From an uncultured bacterium (GTDB lineage Bacteria; Hydrogenedentota; Hydrogenedentia; Hydrogenedentales; SLHB01): a stretch of DNA of 7,549 nucleotides. Positions within the stretch are counted from its first letter, which is position 1. Each line of letters starts with the position of its first letter. Shown piece after piece: positions 1 through 5,330 of this stretch. Both the position numbers and the translations under genes were made by a program. The notes under the pieces are model-generated. The model did not search any database. It was not told the DNA's origin and saw only the letters and a list, made by a program, of their open reading frames with translations. The stretch spans positions 1 to 7,549 of the forward strand of contig CALEZK010000283.1 of assembly GCA_937928585.1 (NCBI GenBank), read 5' to 3'.

Positions 1-541
1 TGGGAATGCGTCCGCTTGTTACATGATTCTTCCGAACGGCCGCTCCCCCGCCGCCGCCTGCGCTTTCCGCATTGAAGCCGCCCACAGAGACAGGCCCCTG
101 CGCGACGGCATATACCGTCCCATCCGCCGGACCGGGTCCGTATAGAAACGTCTCCGTGAGCGTTCCGCCTTCGAGGCTCTGGCTGTTGCCAATTGAACTC
201 ACGCGAACATCGATGCGCGTGCCCTCTTTCGCAAACGCCGGCAATGTTGCATCAACAAGGACAACCGCGGTGTTGGCAGACACAAGGTCTTTGAGCTTCT
301 CCACTTCAACGTTCATGCGATCAAGCATCTGTAATTGGCGACGCGCGGCGTCGACGTTCTTGTCGCCCGTTCCGGCGAGTCCGACTACCAGGCCGACGCC
401 TTTCAGGGGATTTCCACGCGCGCCCTGTACTTCGCAGAGATCCTTGATCCGCGCTGCCTCCGTCGGAAGCGCAAGAATTACGGCAAGCGCGGCCATCGCC
501 GCGCCCCGCATAATCCAAAACTTATTCCACATCCGTTTCAT
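1..541 (-). CDS. flgI: Flagellar P-ring protein FlgI, N-terminal part (C-terminus off the left edge)
   Basis: FlgI forms the P ring, the periplasmic bushing around the flagellar rod in the peptidoglycan layer. The reading frame is open for 180 codons from an ATG at 541 to the window edge. The family usually has about 350-370 residues, so roughly the N-terminal half is present. Residues 1-29 read as a Sec signal peptide with a basic start (MKRMWNKFW), a hydrophobic core and an A-x-A-like end. The mature protein begins ARIKDLCEVQGARGNPL and continues with GVGLVVGLAGTGD, both FlgI hallmarks. Further family blocks are LYGPGPADGTVYAVAQGPVS and KNHVTSGRIP at the edge. A ribosome site AAGGGGAG lies just upstream. 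It is the last visible gene of the operon, 13 bases after flgH. A cysteine sits close to the mature N-terminus (LCEVQG). The truncation is due to the window edge, not to a mutation. Confidence 0.97.
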   Translation of the reverse strand, partial: MKRMWNKFWIMRGAAMAALAVILALPTEAARIKDLCEVQGARGNPLKGVGLVVGLAGTGDKNVDAARRQLQMLDRMNVEVEKLKDLVSANTAVVLVDATLPAFAKEGTRIDVRVSSIGNSQSLEGGTLTETFLYGPGPADGTVYAVAQGPVSVGGFNAESAGGGGGAAVRKNHVTSGRIP

Positions 542-554
542 GCTCCCCTTTGCA

Positions 555-1208
555 TTAATACGGCGAAACCCAATCCAAAAGTCGCGTTACAAGACCGCGA
601 CGTTGGTTGTTCCACAACGGCCCGCGGCCCTTCAACTCAATCACGGCATTTGCGAGTTGCGCGGAATCGATGGTATTGGTTGGCGAGATGTCACGCGTAC
701 GCGCAAGGCCACTCACAAAAACGCGGGAGTCTTCCCTATTCACTGACACCAGTTTTTCGCCCTCTATCTGGATCAGCTCGTTCGGCAAGACCTGCTTGAC
801 GGTGCAGGTTATCGTCGTGACCAAAGAGTTTTTGCGCTGGGTCGTTCCCGTTGTGCGCTGCTCGTTATTTGTCCCCAGACTCCAGTTCGGCAGCTTTCCT
901 GCCGTCATAATGCCGAGACCATCGGGATCGTTCGGGTCCGTGCCGTCCGATTCAGGCGTGATGAGAAAGCCGTTGTCCGATTCATTTGCTTCCGACTCGA
1001 CATCGGACTCTTTCTTGGTGTTGGTGCTGGCGTTTGTAGAGGCATCAATCTGCTCTCGAACCAAGACGGTAATAATGTCGCCGGGTTTGAACTTCTTCTT
1101 TTTCAACGACACGAATGTGCCTTGTTCAGCCACCTCTTGCGTGAACAGGGAGTCGCCCAGCGCCACCGGTGCGGCAACTACAAGCGCAAACACTGCCAAA
1201 AATCGCAT
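555..1208 (-). CDS. flgH: Flagellar L-ring protein FlgH, without a lipobox cysteine
   Basis: FlgH forms the L ring, the outer-membrane bushing of the flagellar rod. The product has 217 residues from the ATG at 1208, close to the usual 220-240. Family features are KPGDIITVLV near residue 40, the low-complexity T/S/N/E-rich stretch that follows, a central EQRTTGTTQRKNSL block, the LPNELIQIEGEK block, and a C-terminus ending in ANAVIELKGRGPLW and LLDWVSPY. I prefer the start at 1208 over the ATG at 1229 because GGGAG lies 7-9 bases upstream and a signal peptide begins at once (MRFLAVFALVVAAPVALG). The 1229 start would add seven residues and sits 5 bases after the flgA stop. E. coli FlgH is a lipoprotein with a cysteine at the cleavage site. 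Here the site reads VALG then DSLF with no cysteine, so the protein is probably cut by signal peptidase I or anchored another way. The gene lies between flgA and flgI. Confidence 0.96.
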   Translation of the reverse strand: MRFLAVFALVVAAPVALGDSLFTQEVAEQGTFVSLKKKKFKPGDIITVLVREQIDASTNASTNTKKESDVESEANESDNGFLITPESDGTDPNDPDGLGIMTAGKLPNWSLGTNNEQRTTGTTQRKNSLVTTITCTVKQVLPNELIQIEGEKLVSVNREDSRVFVSGLARTRDISPTNTIDSAQLANAVIELKGRGPLWNNQRRGLVTRLLDWVSPY

Positions 1209-1234
1209 GATACTTCTCCCTGTGAACATGTGAA

Positions 1235-2200
1235 CTACTCCACAACCACGACGCCGTCTTCGCGGACGACGCCCTGGAATTCCGCCTTTGTATCCGGATT
1301 GGCGAGCCGGACAACATCTCCCGACGCACCGTTATCGAGCGCGCGCGCGCGCGACTTTACGACGAGCTTGCCCGCGCGCGCTTCGACCACAACCAGCTGG
1401 TTACGCTTGATCAACTGTTGCGGCACAAGCGACCTGCGCGACAGCACTTCGCCCATGAGCAGGTTGTCGCGCGTGACCATTCCTACAACCTCGTCCAAGC
1501 GTTGAATTGCCTCGCCCTTCTGCTGGGATAGCGCTCTCTTTTCAAATCGCAGATCCGTCGCGGAAACTGGTTTTCCGCGGGGAATGTCTGACTTACAAAC
1601 CAACACTTCCGCGTATGCCTCGATATTCGCTTTTGCATAGACCGTGCGTTTGACCTGCCCATCGACCTCTATGTCGCCACGAAACGCGCCCTGACCAATC
1701 CAACGGTACGTGGGACTCGGCATCCAGCGGACCGCAACGTCTCCTTCGGGCACAACAACGCCGTCTGGCTCATCGAGTATGTCGATTGTAGTTTCAGCAC
1801 CCTGCCACGGAAGTTGCGTTTGAATAAACGTGCGCAAATCGTCGGTTAACACTTCTTTGGATACGTCGAGTGATAAGGTCTTTGCCAATACGCTTGGCGA
1901 TCCCGAAATCTCGATGCCATCCATACCCGATCCGTTGAGACGCATCTTCAGCAGCGCGGAGTCGATGCGCTTCGAGCCGCCAGGAGCGGCTGCACTGCTC
2001 ACTTCGAGACTGGCAAGCTGTTCCGCGTTCGCACCGGTGATGTCCGCGATATCGCCAAGCCGGACCATTGGGCCTCTGACATACGCTTCCGTTTTCAGCA
2101 TTACCGTGCCAGACTCCGCGCGCGCGACGACTGCAATGAATGCGGCGGTCAGCGCGGTAAACGCGAGCCATCGAATCGCATGTCTAGTTGCCAATGTCAT
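1235..2200 (-). CDS. flgA: FlgA, periplasmic chaperone for flagellar P-ring assembly
   Basis: FlgA is a periplasmic chaperone that helps FlgI subunits assemble into the P ring. From the ATG at 2200 the product has 321 residues, longer than the 219 of E. coli FlgA. The extra length is an N-terminal region, about residues 35-190, before the conserved part. Residues 1-28 form a Sec signal peptide ending in an A-R-A type site. From about residue 204 comes a SAF-like domain (AEVLVCKSDIPRGKPVSATD), then the ChapFlgA C-terminal region with LIKRNQLVVVEARAGKLVV and a final GVVVVE. An in-frame TTG at 2212 would add four residues but lies only one base from GGGG, too close to serve as its ribosome site, so the ATG is preferred. 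Its spacing of 13 bases is a little long. The gene starts 21 bases after the flgG stop. A 15-base alternating GC run lies inside the coding sequence near the 3' end. Confidence 0.94.
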   Translation of the reverse strand: MTLATRHAIRWLAFTALTAAFIAVVARAESGTVMLKTEAYVRGPMVRLGDIADITGANAEQLASLEVSSAAAPGGSKRIDSALLKMRLNGSGMDGIEISGSPSVLAKTLSLDVSKEVLTDDLRTFIQTQLPWQGAETTIDILDEPDGVVVPEGDVAVRWMPSPTYRWIGQGAFRGDIEVDGQVKRTVYAKANIEAYAEVLVCKSDIPRGKPVSATDLRFEKRALSQQKGEAIQRLDEVVGMVTRDNLLMGEVLSRRSLVPQQLIKRNQLVVVEARAGKLVVKSRARALDNGASGDVVRLANPDTKAEFQGVVREDGVVVVE

Positions 2201-2221
2201 TTCAGTTACCAAACCCCACTA

Positions 2222-3013
2222 TTACCGTCTGACGTTGTTGGCTACCTGAAGCATTTCGTCGGAGGTCTGGATGACCTTCGAGCTTGCCTCGTACGCGCGC
2301 TGCGCAATGATGAGGTTCAGGATTTCCTCGACGACTTGTACGTTTGAATTCTCAAGGAAACCGGAACTTAGAAAACCAATGCCTTCTTCACCCGGGTTCC
2401 CTGCGATTGGTGGTCCCGACGCTTCGGTTTCGCGCAGGATGTTGTGACCGAGTCGCGCATCGAGTCCTGAATTGTTCACGAAGCGCACAAGCTGAATCTG
2501 GCCGAGGTTGGATGGCGTGGGCGATCCGGGCACCGTCGCAAAGACTGTTCCGTCATTGCCAATGCTCACTTCTTCCGCGTCCGTGGGAATTGTAATTCCA
2601 GGTGTAATTGGAAAACCGTCAATGGTTACGAGATTGCCGTTCTGGTTCACGCGAAAACTGCCGTCCCGCGAGTAGCCTTGTGTTCCATCCGGCAGGTCCA
2701 CCTGAAAGAAGCCATTACCCTCGACTGCAAGGTCGAGTGGATTGCCGGTAGAAATCAGATTGCCTTGCGTGAATAATTTCGCCACGGATGCCGGTTTCAC
2801 GCCGTGACCGATCTGAATCCCTTCCGGCAAAGTTTCGCCTGCGGCGGTTTCCGAGCCTGCGGGTTTAACTGTTTCGTAGAGCAAATCCTGAAAATTGACC
2901 TTGCTCTTTTTGAATCCGGTCGTGTTGACGTTCGCAAGGTTGTGCGCAATCGTGTCGATGTTGGTTTGCTGACCAATCATTCCCGTTGCGGCGGTGAATA
3001 GCGCGCGAATCAT
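2222..3013 (-). CDS. flgG: Flagellar distal rod protein FlgG
   Basis: FlgG polymerises into the distal rod, the drive shaft that passes through the P and L rings. It is exported by the flagellar type III system and accordingly has no signal peptide. The 263 residues match the family length (E. coli 260). The N-terminal rod signature is clear: MIRALFTAATGMIGQQTNID, then IAHNLANVNTTGFKKSKVNF, then FQDLLYETVKPAG. The middle shows LFTQGNLISTGNPLDLAVEGNG and the FFQV-GYSRDGSF block, and the C-terminus shows LENSNVQVVEEILNLIIAQRAYE and SSKVIQTSDEMLQVANN, which builds the coiled coil with the N-terminus. The YETVKPAG insertion after the N-terminal helix is the FlgG-specific stretch that distinguishes it from the hook protein. 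The ATG lies 18 bases after the flgF stop, with a GAGG site about 13 bases upstream. No abnormality is visible. Confidence 0.98.
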   Translation of the reverse strand: MIRALFTAATGMIGQQTNIDTIAHNLANVNTTGFKKSKVNFQDLLYETVKPAGSETAAGETLPEGIQIGHGVKPASVAKLFTQGNLISTGNPLDLAVEGNGFFQVDLPDGTQGYSRDGSFRVNQNGNLVTIDGFPITPGITIPTDAEEVSIGNDGTVFATVPGSPTPSNLGQIQLVRFVNNSGLDARLGHNILRETEASGPPIAGNPGEEGIGFLSSGFLENSNVQVVEEILNLIIAQRAYEASSKVIQTSDEMLQVANNVRR

Positions 3014-3031
3014 GGGTGAATCACATCCTCA

Positions 3032-3784
3032 TTAAGTCGGCATGCCGACTTCGTTTATCAACCGGCCGACCGTTTCGTCGACAGATGAGATGACTTTCTG
3101 GTTCGCGTTATACATGCGGAGGCCCAGCATCATCTGGGCCATTTCATACGGAAGCTGCACGTTCGAGTTTTCGAGCGCGCCGGGCACTACGGAAGTCAGT
3201 TCCGCCGGTCGGGGGCCACCGGACTTCTCAGCGGGCGCAAAAAGACTCTCGCCATACCGTTCCATCAAGTGGGGATCGTCGAATTCAACGACGCGAAGCC
3301 TGCCAACGGGTACGTTGTCGACGAGCACGCTGCCATCCGGACCAAACTCAACATTGCCGCCCTGAACCACCAAGGCGCCGCCCTCGCTAAGGACGGGATA
3401 CCCGTTCGCAGTGGTCAATTGCCCGTTTGCATCAATTGTCAGTGCGCCGTCCCGCGTGAATCGCTCACCGGCCGGCGTATCCACGCTTAGAAAACCTGGC
3501 CCCTGCAATGCGATGTGCAAAGGGTTTCCCGTGACGCCTATCGAGCCGCCCGCGTAGTCTGTATAAACGTTGGAAGTCTTGAGACCGCCGCCCGGGCCGC
3601 GTTCCATGTTGAGCCGCTCGGGAGACCCCATTGCGCCGAGGAAGATCTGTTTGAAGCCCTCATTCACGGAATTCTGCCGCTTGAACCCCGCCGTGGCGCT
3701 GTTCGCGATATTGTTCGCAATAACCGCCTGTCGATCTTCGATGGCGATCATGCCCGACGCTGCGGCATAAAGTCCGTGAATCAT
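3032..3784 (-). CDS. flgF: Flagellar proximal rod protein FlgF
   Basis: FlgF is a proximal-rod component of the flagellar basal body, exported by the flagellar type III system. The 250 residues match E. coli FlgF (251). The N-terminus reads MIHGLYAAASGMIAIEDRQ followed by VIANNIANSATAGFKRQ, the rod-family motif. The middle carries GGSIGVTGNPLHIALQGPGF and ERFTRDGALTIDANGQL, and the C-terminus GALENSNVQLPYEMAQMMLG and YNANQKVISSVDE. It is shorter than FlgG in the section after the N-terminal helix, and it sits just before flgG, the usual gene order. The ATG at 3784 is preceded by GGGAAG about 8 bases upstream and directly by GGGG. It is the first gene of the operon, with a sigma-54 promoter about 180 bases upstream. 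The bases around its start codon are complementary to part of its own leader, which may limit translation (inference). Confidence 0.94.
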   Translation of the reverse strand: MIHGLYAAASGMIAIEDRQAVIANNIANSATAGFKRQNSVNEGFKQIFLGAMGSPERLNMERGPGGGLKTSNVYTDYAGGSIGVTGNPLHIALQGPGFLSVDTPAGERFTRDGALTIDANGQLTTANGYPVLSEGGALVVQGGNVEFGPDGSVLVDNVPVGRLRVVEFDDPHLMERYGESLFAPAEKSGGPRPAELTSVVPGALENSNVQLPYEMAQMMLGLRMYNANQKVISSVDETVGRLINEVGMPT

Positions 3785-3805
3785 CCCCGGCTTCCCACTG
3801 TGTTT

Positions 3806-3818
3806 GAGGCGTGGCCTC
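3806..3818 (-). promoter_or_regulatory. Small hairpin upstream of the flgF ribosome site
   Basis: GAGGC-CAC-GCCUC forms a 5-bp stem with a 3-base loop, about 21 bases before the flgF start codon. Its GAGGCC (3818-3813) can instead pair with GGCCUC (3859-3854), which includes the end of the 9-bp outer helix of the leader element. The two pairings exclude each other, so a switch is possible but unproven. Confidence 0.3.
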
Positions 3819-3855
3819 TGCTCTATCGCATCGCCCTGCGGCGTTGACTTTTGGA

Positions 3856-3917
3856 GGCCCGGCAGCGTTTCAGGGATGATCGGTGTCGCTTAAGGGGAGC
3901 GCAACCGATGCCGGGCC
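3856..3917 (-). promoter_or_regulatory. Nested three-helix RNA element in the flgF leader (candidate riboregulator)
   Basis: Read as minus-strand RNA, the element has an outer helix of 9 perfect pairs, GGCCCGGCA (3917-3909) with UGCCGGGCC (3864-3856). Directly inside is a 5-bp helix, UCGGU (3908-3904) with ACCGA (3884-3880), then after a small internal loop a 4-bp helix, CGCU (3901-3898) with AGCG (3890-3887), closed by the loop CCCCUUA. All asymmetry lies on the 3' side: a 15-nt single-stranded bulge (3879-3865). Bases 3880-3873 (AUCAUCCC) are perfectly complementary to GGGAUGAU at the flgF start codon. It does not match any riboswitch class I can recall. The fold is drawn by hand without an energy calculation. 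Confidence 0.45.
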
Positions 3918-3930
3918 AACCACTCACGTT

Positions 3931-3952
3931 GGACCCGCTATGGGACGGGTCC
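3931..3952 (-). promoter_or_regulatory. 7-bp hairpin at the predicted 5' end of the flg operon transcript
   Basis: GGACCCG and CGGGTCC pair perfectly across an 8-base loop. The hairpin begins at the base next to the predicted sigma-54 start (about 3953), so the mRNA would carry a stable stem at its 5' end. Such stems are known to protect mRNAs from 5'-end-dependent decay. The pairing is seen directly; the protective role is inference. Confidence 0.5.
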
Positions 3953-3964
3953 GCCAAATCTAGA

Positions 3965-3980
3965 GCAATGGATGTGCCAA
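3965..3980 (-). promoter_or_regulatory. Sigma-54 (RpoN) -24/-12 promoter for the flgFGAHI operon
   Basis: On the minus strand the sequence reads TTGGCAC-ATCCA-TTGC followed by T. The sigma-54 consensus is YTGGCAC-G-N4-TTGCW, so only the G after CAC differs. The spacing between the -24 GG and the -12 GC is exact. It faces flgF, and the predicted transcript start is near 3953, giving a leader of about 169 nt. Sigma-54 control of middle flagellar genes is well known in several phyla. It would need an AAA+ enhancer-binding activator, which is not in the window. Confidence 0.82.
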
Positions 3981-4031
3981 GTGAGGAAAGACGCGCGAAG
4001 AGTAGGCGGAAGTGCTTGTAATATTGACGAT

Positions 4032-4080
4032 TACGCGCGGGTTAGCCCGATGGGCAAACGGGCGGTAAATAGCGCGCGTA
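4032..4080. repeat. 8-bp inverted repeat with nested palindrome upstream of the sigma-54 promoter
   Basis: TACGCGCG at 4032-4039 is a perfect inverted match to CGCGCGTA at 4073-4080. Inside lies a second palindrome: GTT-A-GCCC (4041-4048), loop GAT, GGGC-A-AAC (4052-4059). Its centre is about 100 bases upstream of the predicted sigma-54 start, a typical distance for an enhancer-binding-protein site. Alternatively it may help end transcription from the reductase gene, although no T-run follows on either strand. The match is direct; either role is inference. Confidence 0.45.
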
Positions 4081-4092
4081 CTGCAAAACTTT

Positions 4093-4117
4093 CCTGCAAC
4101 TTGGAAGAATGTGCAGG
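4093..4117 (-). terminator. Weak candidate terminator hairpin after the reductase gene
   Basis: CCTGCA and TGCAGG form a 6-bp stem around a 13-base loop, starting 8 bases past the reductase stop on the minus strand. It is followed by AAAGTTTTG, a very short T tract. The stem is short and the loop long, so intrinsic termination would be weak. Confidence 0.3.
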
Positions 4118-4124
4118 ATTCGGA

Positions 4125-4898
4125 CTAGAGCCGGTCAACCCCAAACCCGCCGCCAATTTCGATGACCGCGCCTGTGGCGTAGTCGAAGTAACCCTCTGCC
4201 AGCGCAACCACGGCCTTTCCCACGTCTTCCGGGGTGCCCCATCGCGGGGTTAGCAAGAGTCCGTTGGCAATCAGTTCGTCGTACTTTTGCTTCACCGCGG
4301 AGGTCATGTCCGTCGCAGTGATTCCTGGGCGCAAATCGTAAACGTTGATGCCGTGCTCCGCCAGGCGCACAGCAAACGTTTGCGCGGCCATGCTGAGCCC
4401 GGCCTTGCTGACACAGTATTCGGCGCGGTTCGGACTGGCAGCATTCGAGGAAATGCTGGTTATGAACACAATTTTTGGCGCGTAGGTCGCGCCGGCTTTA
4501 ACCTGGGCGATCATATGAGAAGCAACACGTTGCGTGAGAAAGAAAGGCCCACGCAAGTTTATGTTGATCAGCCGATCAAAACTTTCGTCCGTTGTTTCGA
4601 GAATATCGAGCCGGACCTTCGGCGCCACGCCTGCGTTATTGACCAGTAGATCGATTCGCCCGAACTCAGCGACCACTTCCTGCACCGCGCGTGCATGGTC
4701 GTCGAGGTTCGAAATATCCAGTACAACTGGCGCAAAGCGCTGGCCCAGCGATTCGACTTCACGCTGCACTTCTTCCAGCCCCGTGCCAAGGCTTGTCGCG
4801 GCACCGGCTATGTCGTAGCCTTGCTGCGCGAGCGCCAGCGCAATACCCCGCCCGATTCCGCGACTCGCCCCGGTGACCAATGCTACTGCCTTACCCAC
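4125..4898 (-). CDS. SDR-family oxidoreductase, FabG-like (3-ketoacyl-ACP reductase type)
   Basis: This is a classical short-chain dehydrogenase/reductase of 257 residues, a cytosolic NAD(P)(H)-dependent enzyme. The cofactor motif TGASRGIG is at residues 9-16, the adenine-contacting D61 is in VLDIS, and NNAG is at 87-90. The catalytic set is complete: N114, S148, Y161 and K165 (the last two in YCVSK). PGITATDM follows at 191-198 and the C-terminus has the GAVIEIGGGF strand. The SPNRAEYCVSKAGLSM stretch resembles a FabG-like subgroup often annotated as 3-ketoacyl-ACP reductase, but the substrate cannot be read from sequence and it may act on a sugar or other ketone. The start is GTG at 4898, supported by AAGGGA a few bases upstream. 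The gene begins 24 bases after the small membrane-protein gene, probably on one transcript. It is on the same strand as the flagellar operon but separated from it by about 340 bases with a promoter. Confidence 0.93.
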   Translation of the reverse strand: MGKAVALVTGASRGIGRGIALALAQQGYDIAGAATSLGTGLEEVQREVESLGQRFAPVVLDISNLDDHARAVQEVVAEFGRIDLLVNNAGVAPKVRLDILETTDESFDRLININLRGPFFLTQRVASHMIAQVKAGATYAPKIVFITSISSNAASPNRAEYCVSKAGLSMAAQTFAVRLAEHGINVYDLRPGITATDMTSAVKQKYDELIANGLLLTPRWGTPEDVGKAVVALAEGYFDYATGAVIEIGGGFGVDRL

Positions 4899-4922
4899 GA
4901 GTCCCTTTCTAGATGCAACGCG

Positions 4923-5192
4923 TTACGAACGACGGCGCACTTCCACGGATCCGCCGTGACTGCCGAGGTCGAAAATGATTGCAACAACCAGTAAAACCAG
5001 GCTCCAACCGGTAAAGCCGCCGTTTGCGTTCATGCCGATTGCATACGCGCACGTTGTGTAGGGCATGAGGATAAACCCCAAGAGCGGCCACAGCCGTGTT
5101 TCGAACGCGCTTGACGTATAGGCAGTCAGCCACATGATCACCAAGGTGAACCGTGGGACAAACATTGCCAGCAGAATGAGGAGACACGGCAT
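4923..5192 (-). CDS. Small three-helix membrane protein of unknown function
   Basis: This 89-residue protein has three hydrophobic segments, about residues 3-24, 34-53 and 62-77, joined by short loops. The central part reads SSAFETRLWPLLGFILMPYT followed by TCAYAIGMNANGG, and the third helix ends in IIFDLGSHGG. I recall similar short membrane proteins with a W-PLLGF-PYTT-AY core in varied bacteria, without an assigned function, but cannot confirm this here. The ATG at 5192 has GGGAG seven bases upstream, a good ribosome site. The tail is basic (VRRRS), suggesting it lies in the cytoplasm. It begins a likely two-gene unit with the reductase, but nothing in the sequence ties its role to that enzyme. 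I prefer this frame over an overlapping 110-codon minus-strand frame, which is rich in arginine and has no helices or ribosome site. Confidence 0.8.
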   Translation of the reverse strand: MPCLLILLAMFVPRFTLVIMWLTAYTSSAFETRLWPLLGFILMPYTTCAYAIGMNANGGFTGWSLVLLVVAIIFDLGSHGGSVEVRRRS

Positions 5193-5330
5193 AGGGCGAC
5201 TCCCGATTTCTTAAGACTCTAACGCGCCGCGACCTGCCCACTCAAACGAACGGCGCGCTACACCGCACCAAGCTTGACACACCTTTCTCCCAAATGCCAC
5301 GCTTCCGGCGGAGTCGCGTCAACAGAATCA
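5193..5330. promoter_or_regulatory. Divergent intergenic region between the membrane-protein gene and the ABC operon
   Basis: Both flanking units must be started from these 138 bases. On the minus strand TTGAGT (5245-5240) and TAGAGT (5221-5216), 18 bases apart, form a weak sigma-70-like pair, each with four of six consensus bases. A 7-bp inverted repeat, CGCGCCG at 5223-5229 with CGGCGCG at 5251-5257, overlaps this promoter and could be an operator or chance in GC-rich DNA. On the plus strand TTGACA at 5274 looks like a -35 box but has no matching -10. The ABC gene's start has no close ribosome site. Confidence 0.3.

Larger units (their letters stand above)
3785..4124. other. Noncoding region between the reductase gene and flgF: promoter and structured leader
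   Basis: No convincing gene is present in these 340 bases on either strand. A frame on the plus strand begins at 3972 but runs on into the antisense of the reductase gene. In the direction of transcription (right to left) the region holds: a weak hairpin just past the reductase stop, an 8-bp inverted repeat with a nested palindrome, a sigma-54 promoter, a hairpin at the predicted transcript start, a nested three-helix element, a small hairpin and the flgF ribosome site. These are listed separately. The density of inverted repeats is higher than in any other part of the window. Confidence 0.85.

Noticed and set aside
1209..1229. Upstream ATG at 1229 as the flgH start
   Set aside because: It has a possible GGAG site and cannot be excluded, but the ATG at 1208 has the stronger ribosome site and begins a clean signal peptide. 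No lipobox arises either way.
72..1233. Long open frames on the plus strand opposite flgI and flgH (for example 72-746 and 607-1233)
   Set aside because: They lie antisense to clear FlgI and FlgH coding sequence, have low-complexity Ser/Arg/Thr-rich translations without recognisable domains, and are a GC-rich shadow effect.
4037..4053. CGCGGGTTAGCCCGATG resembles the 3' end of a GEMM (cyclic-di-GMP-I) riboswitch
   Set aside because: It is on the plus strand, facing away from flgF and antisense into the reductase gene. The other conserved GEMM parts (GCACAGGGCAAACC at the start, GGGACGCAAAGCC in the middle) are not found upstream. The likeness comes from the local palindrome.
3972..4253. 93-codon plus-strand frame spanning the intergenic region
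   Set aside because: It overlaps the 3' end of the reductase gene in antisense, has no clear ribosome site, and covers the promoter and inverted repeats.
5274..5330. N-terminal extension of the ABC ATPase from a TTG, and TTGACA as a -35 promoter box
   Set aside because: The TTG has no ribosome site and the 19 added residues do not resemble the family. TTGACA has no acceptable -10 at 16-19 bases.
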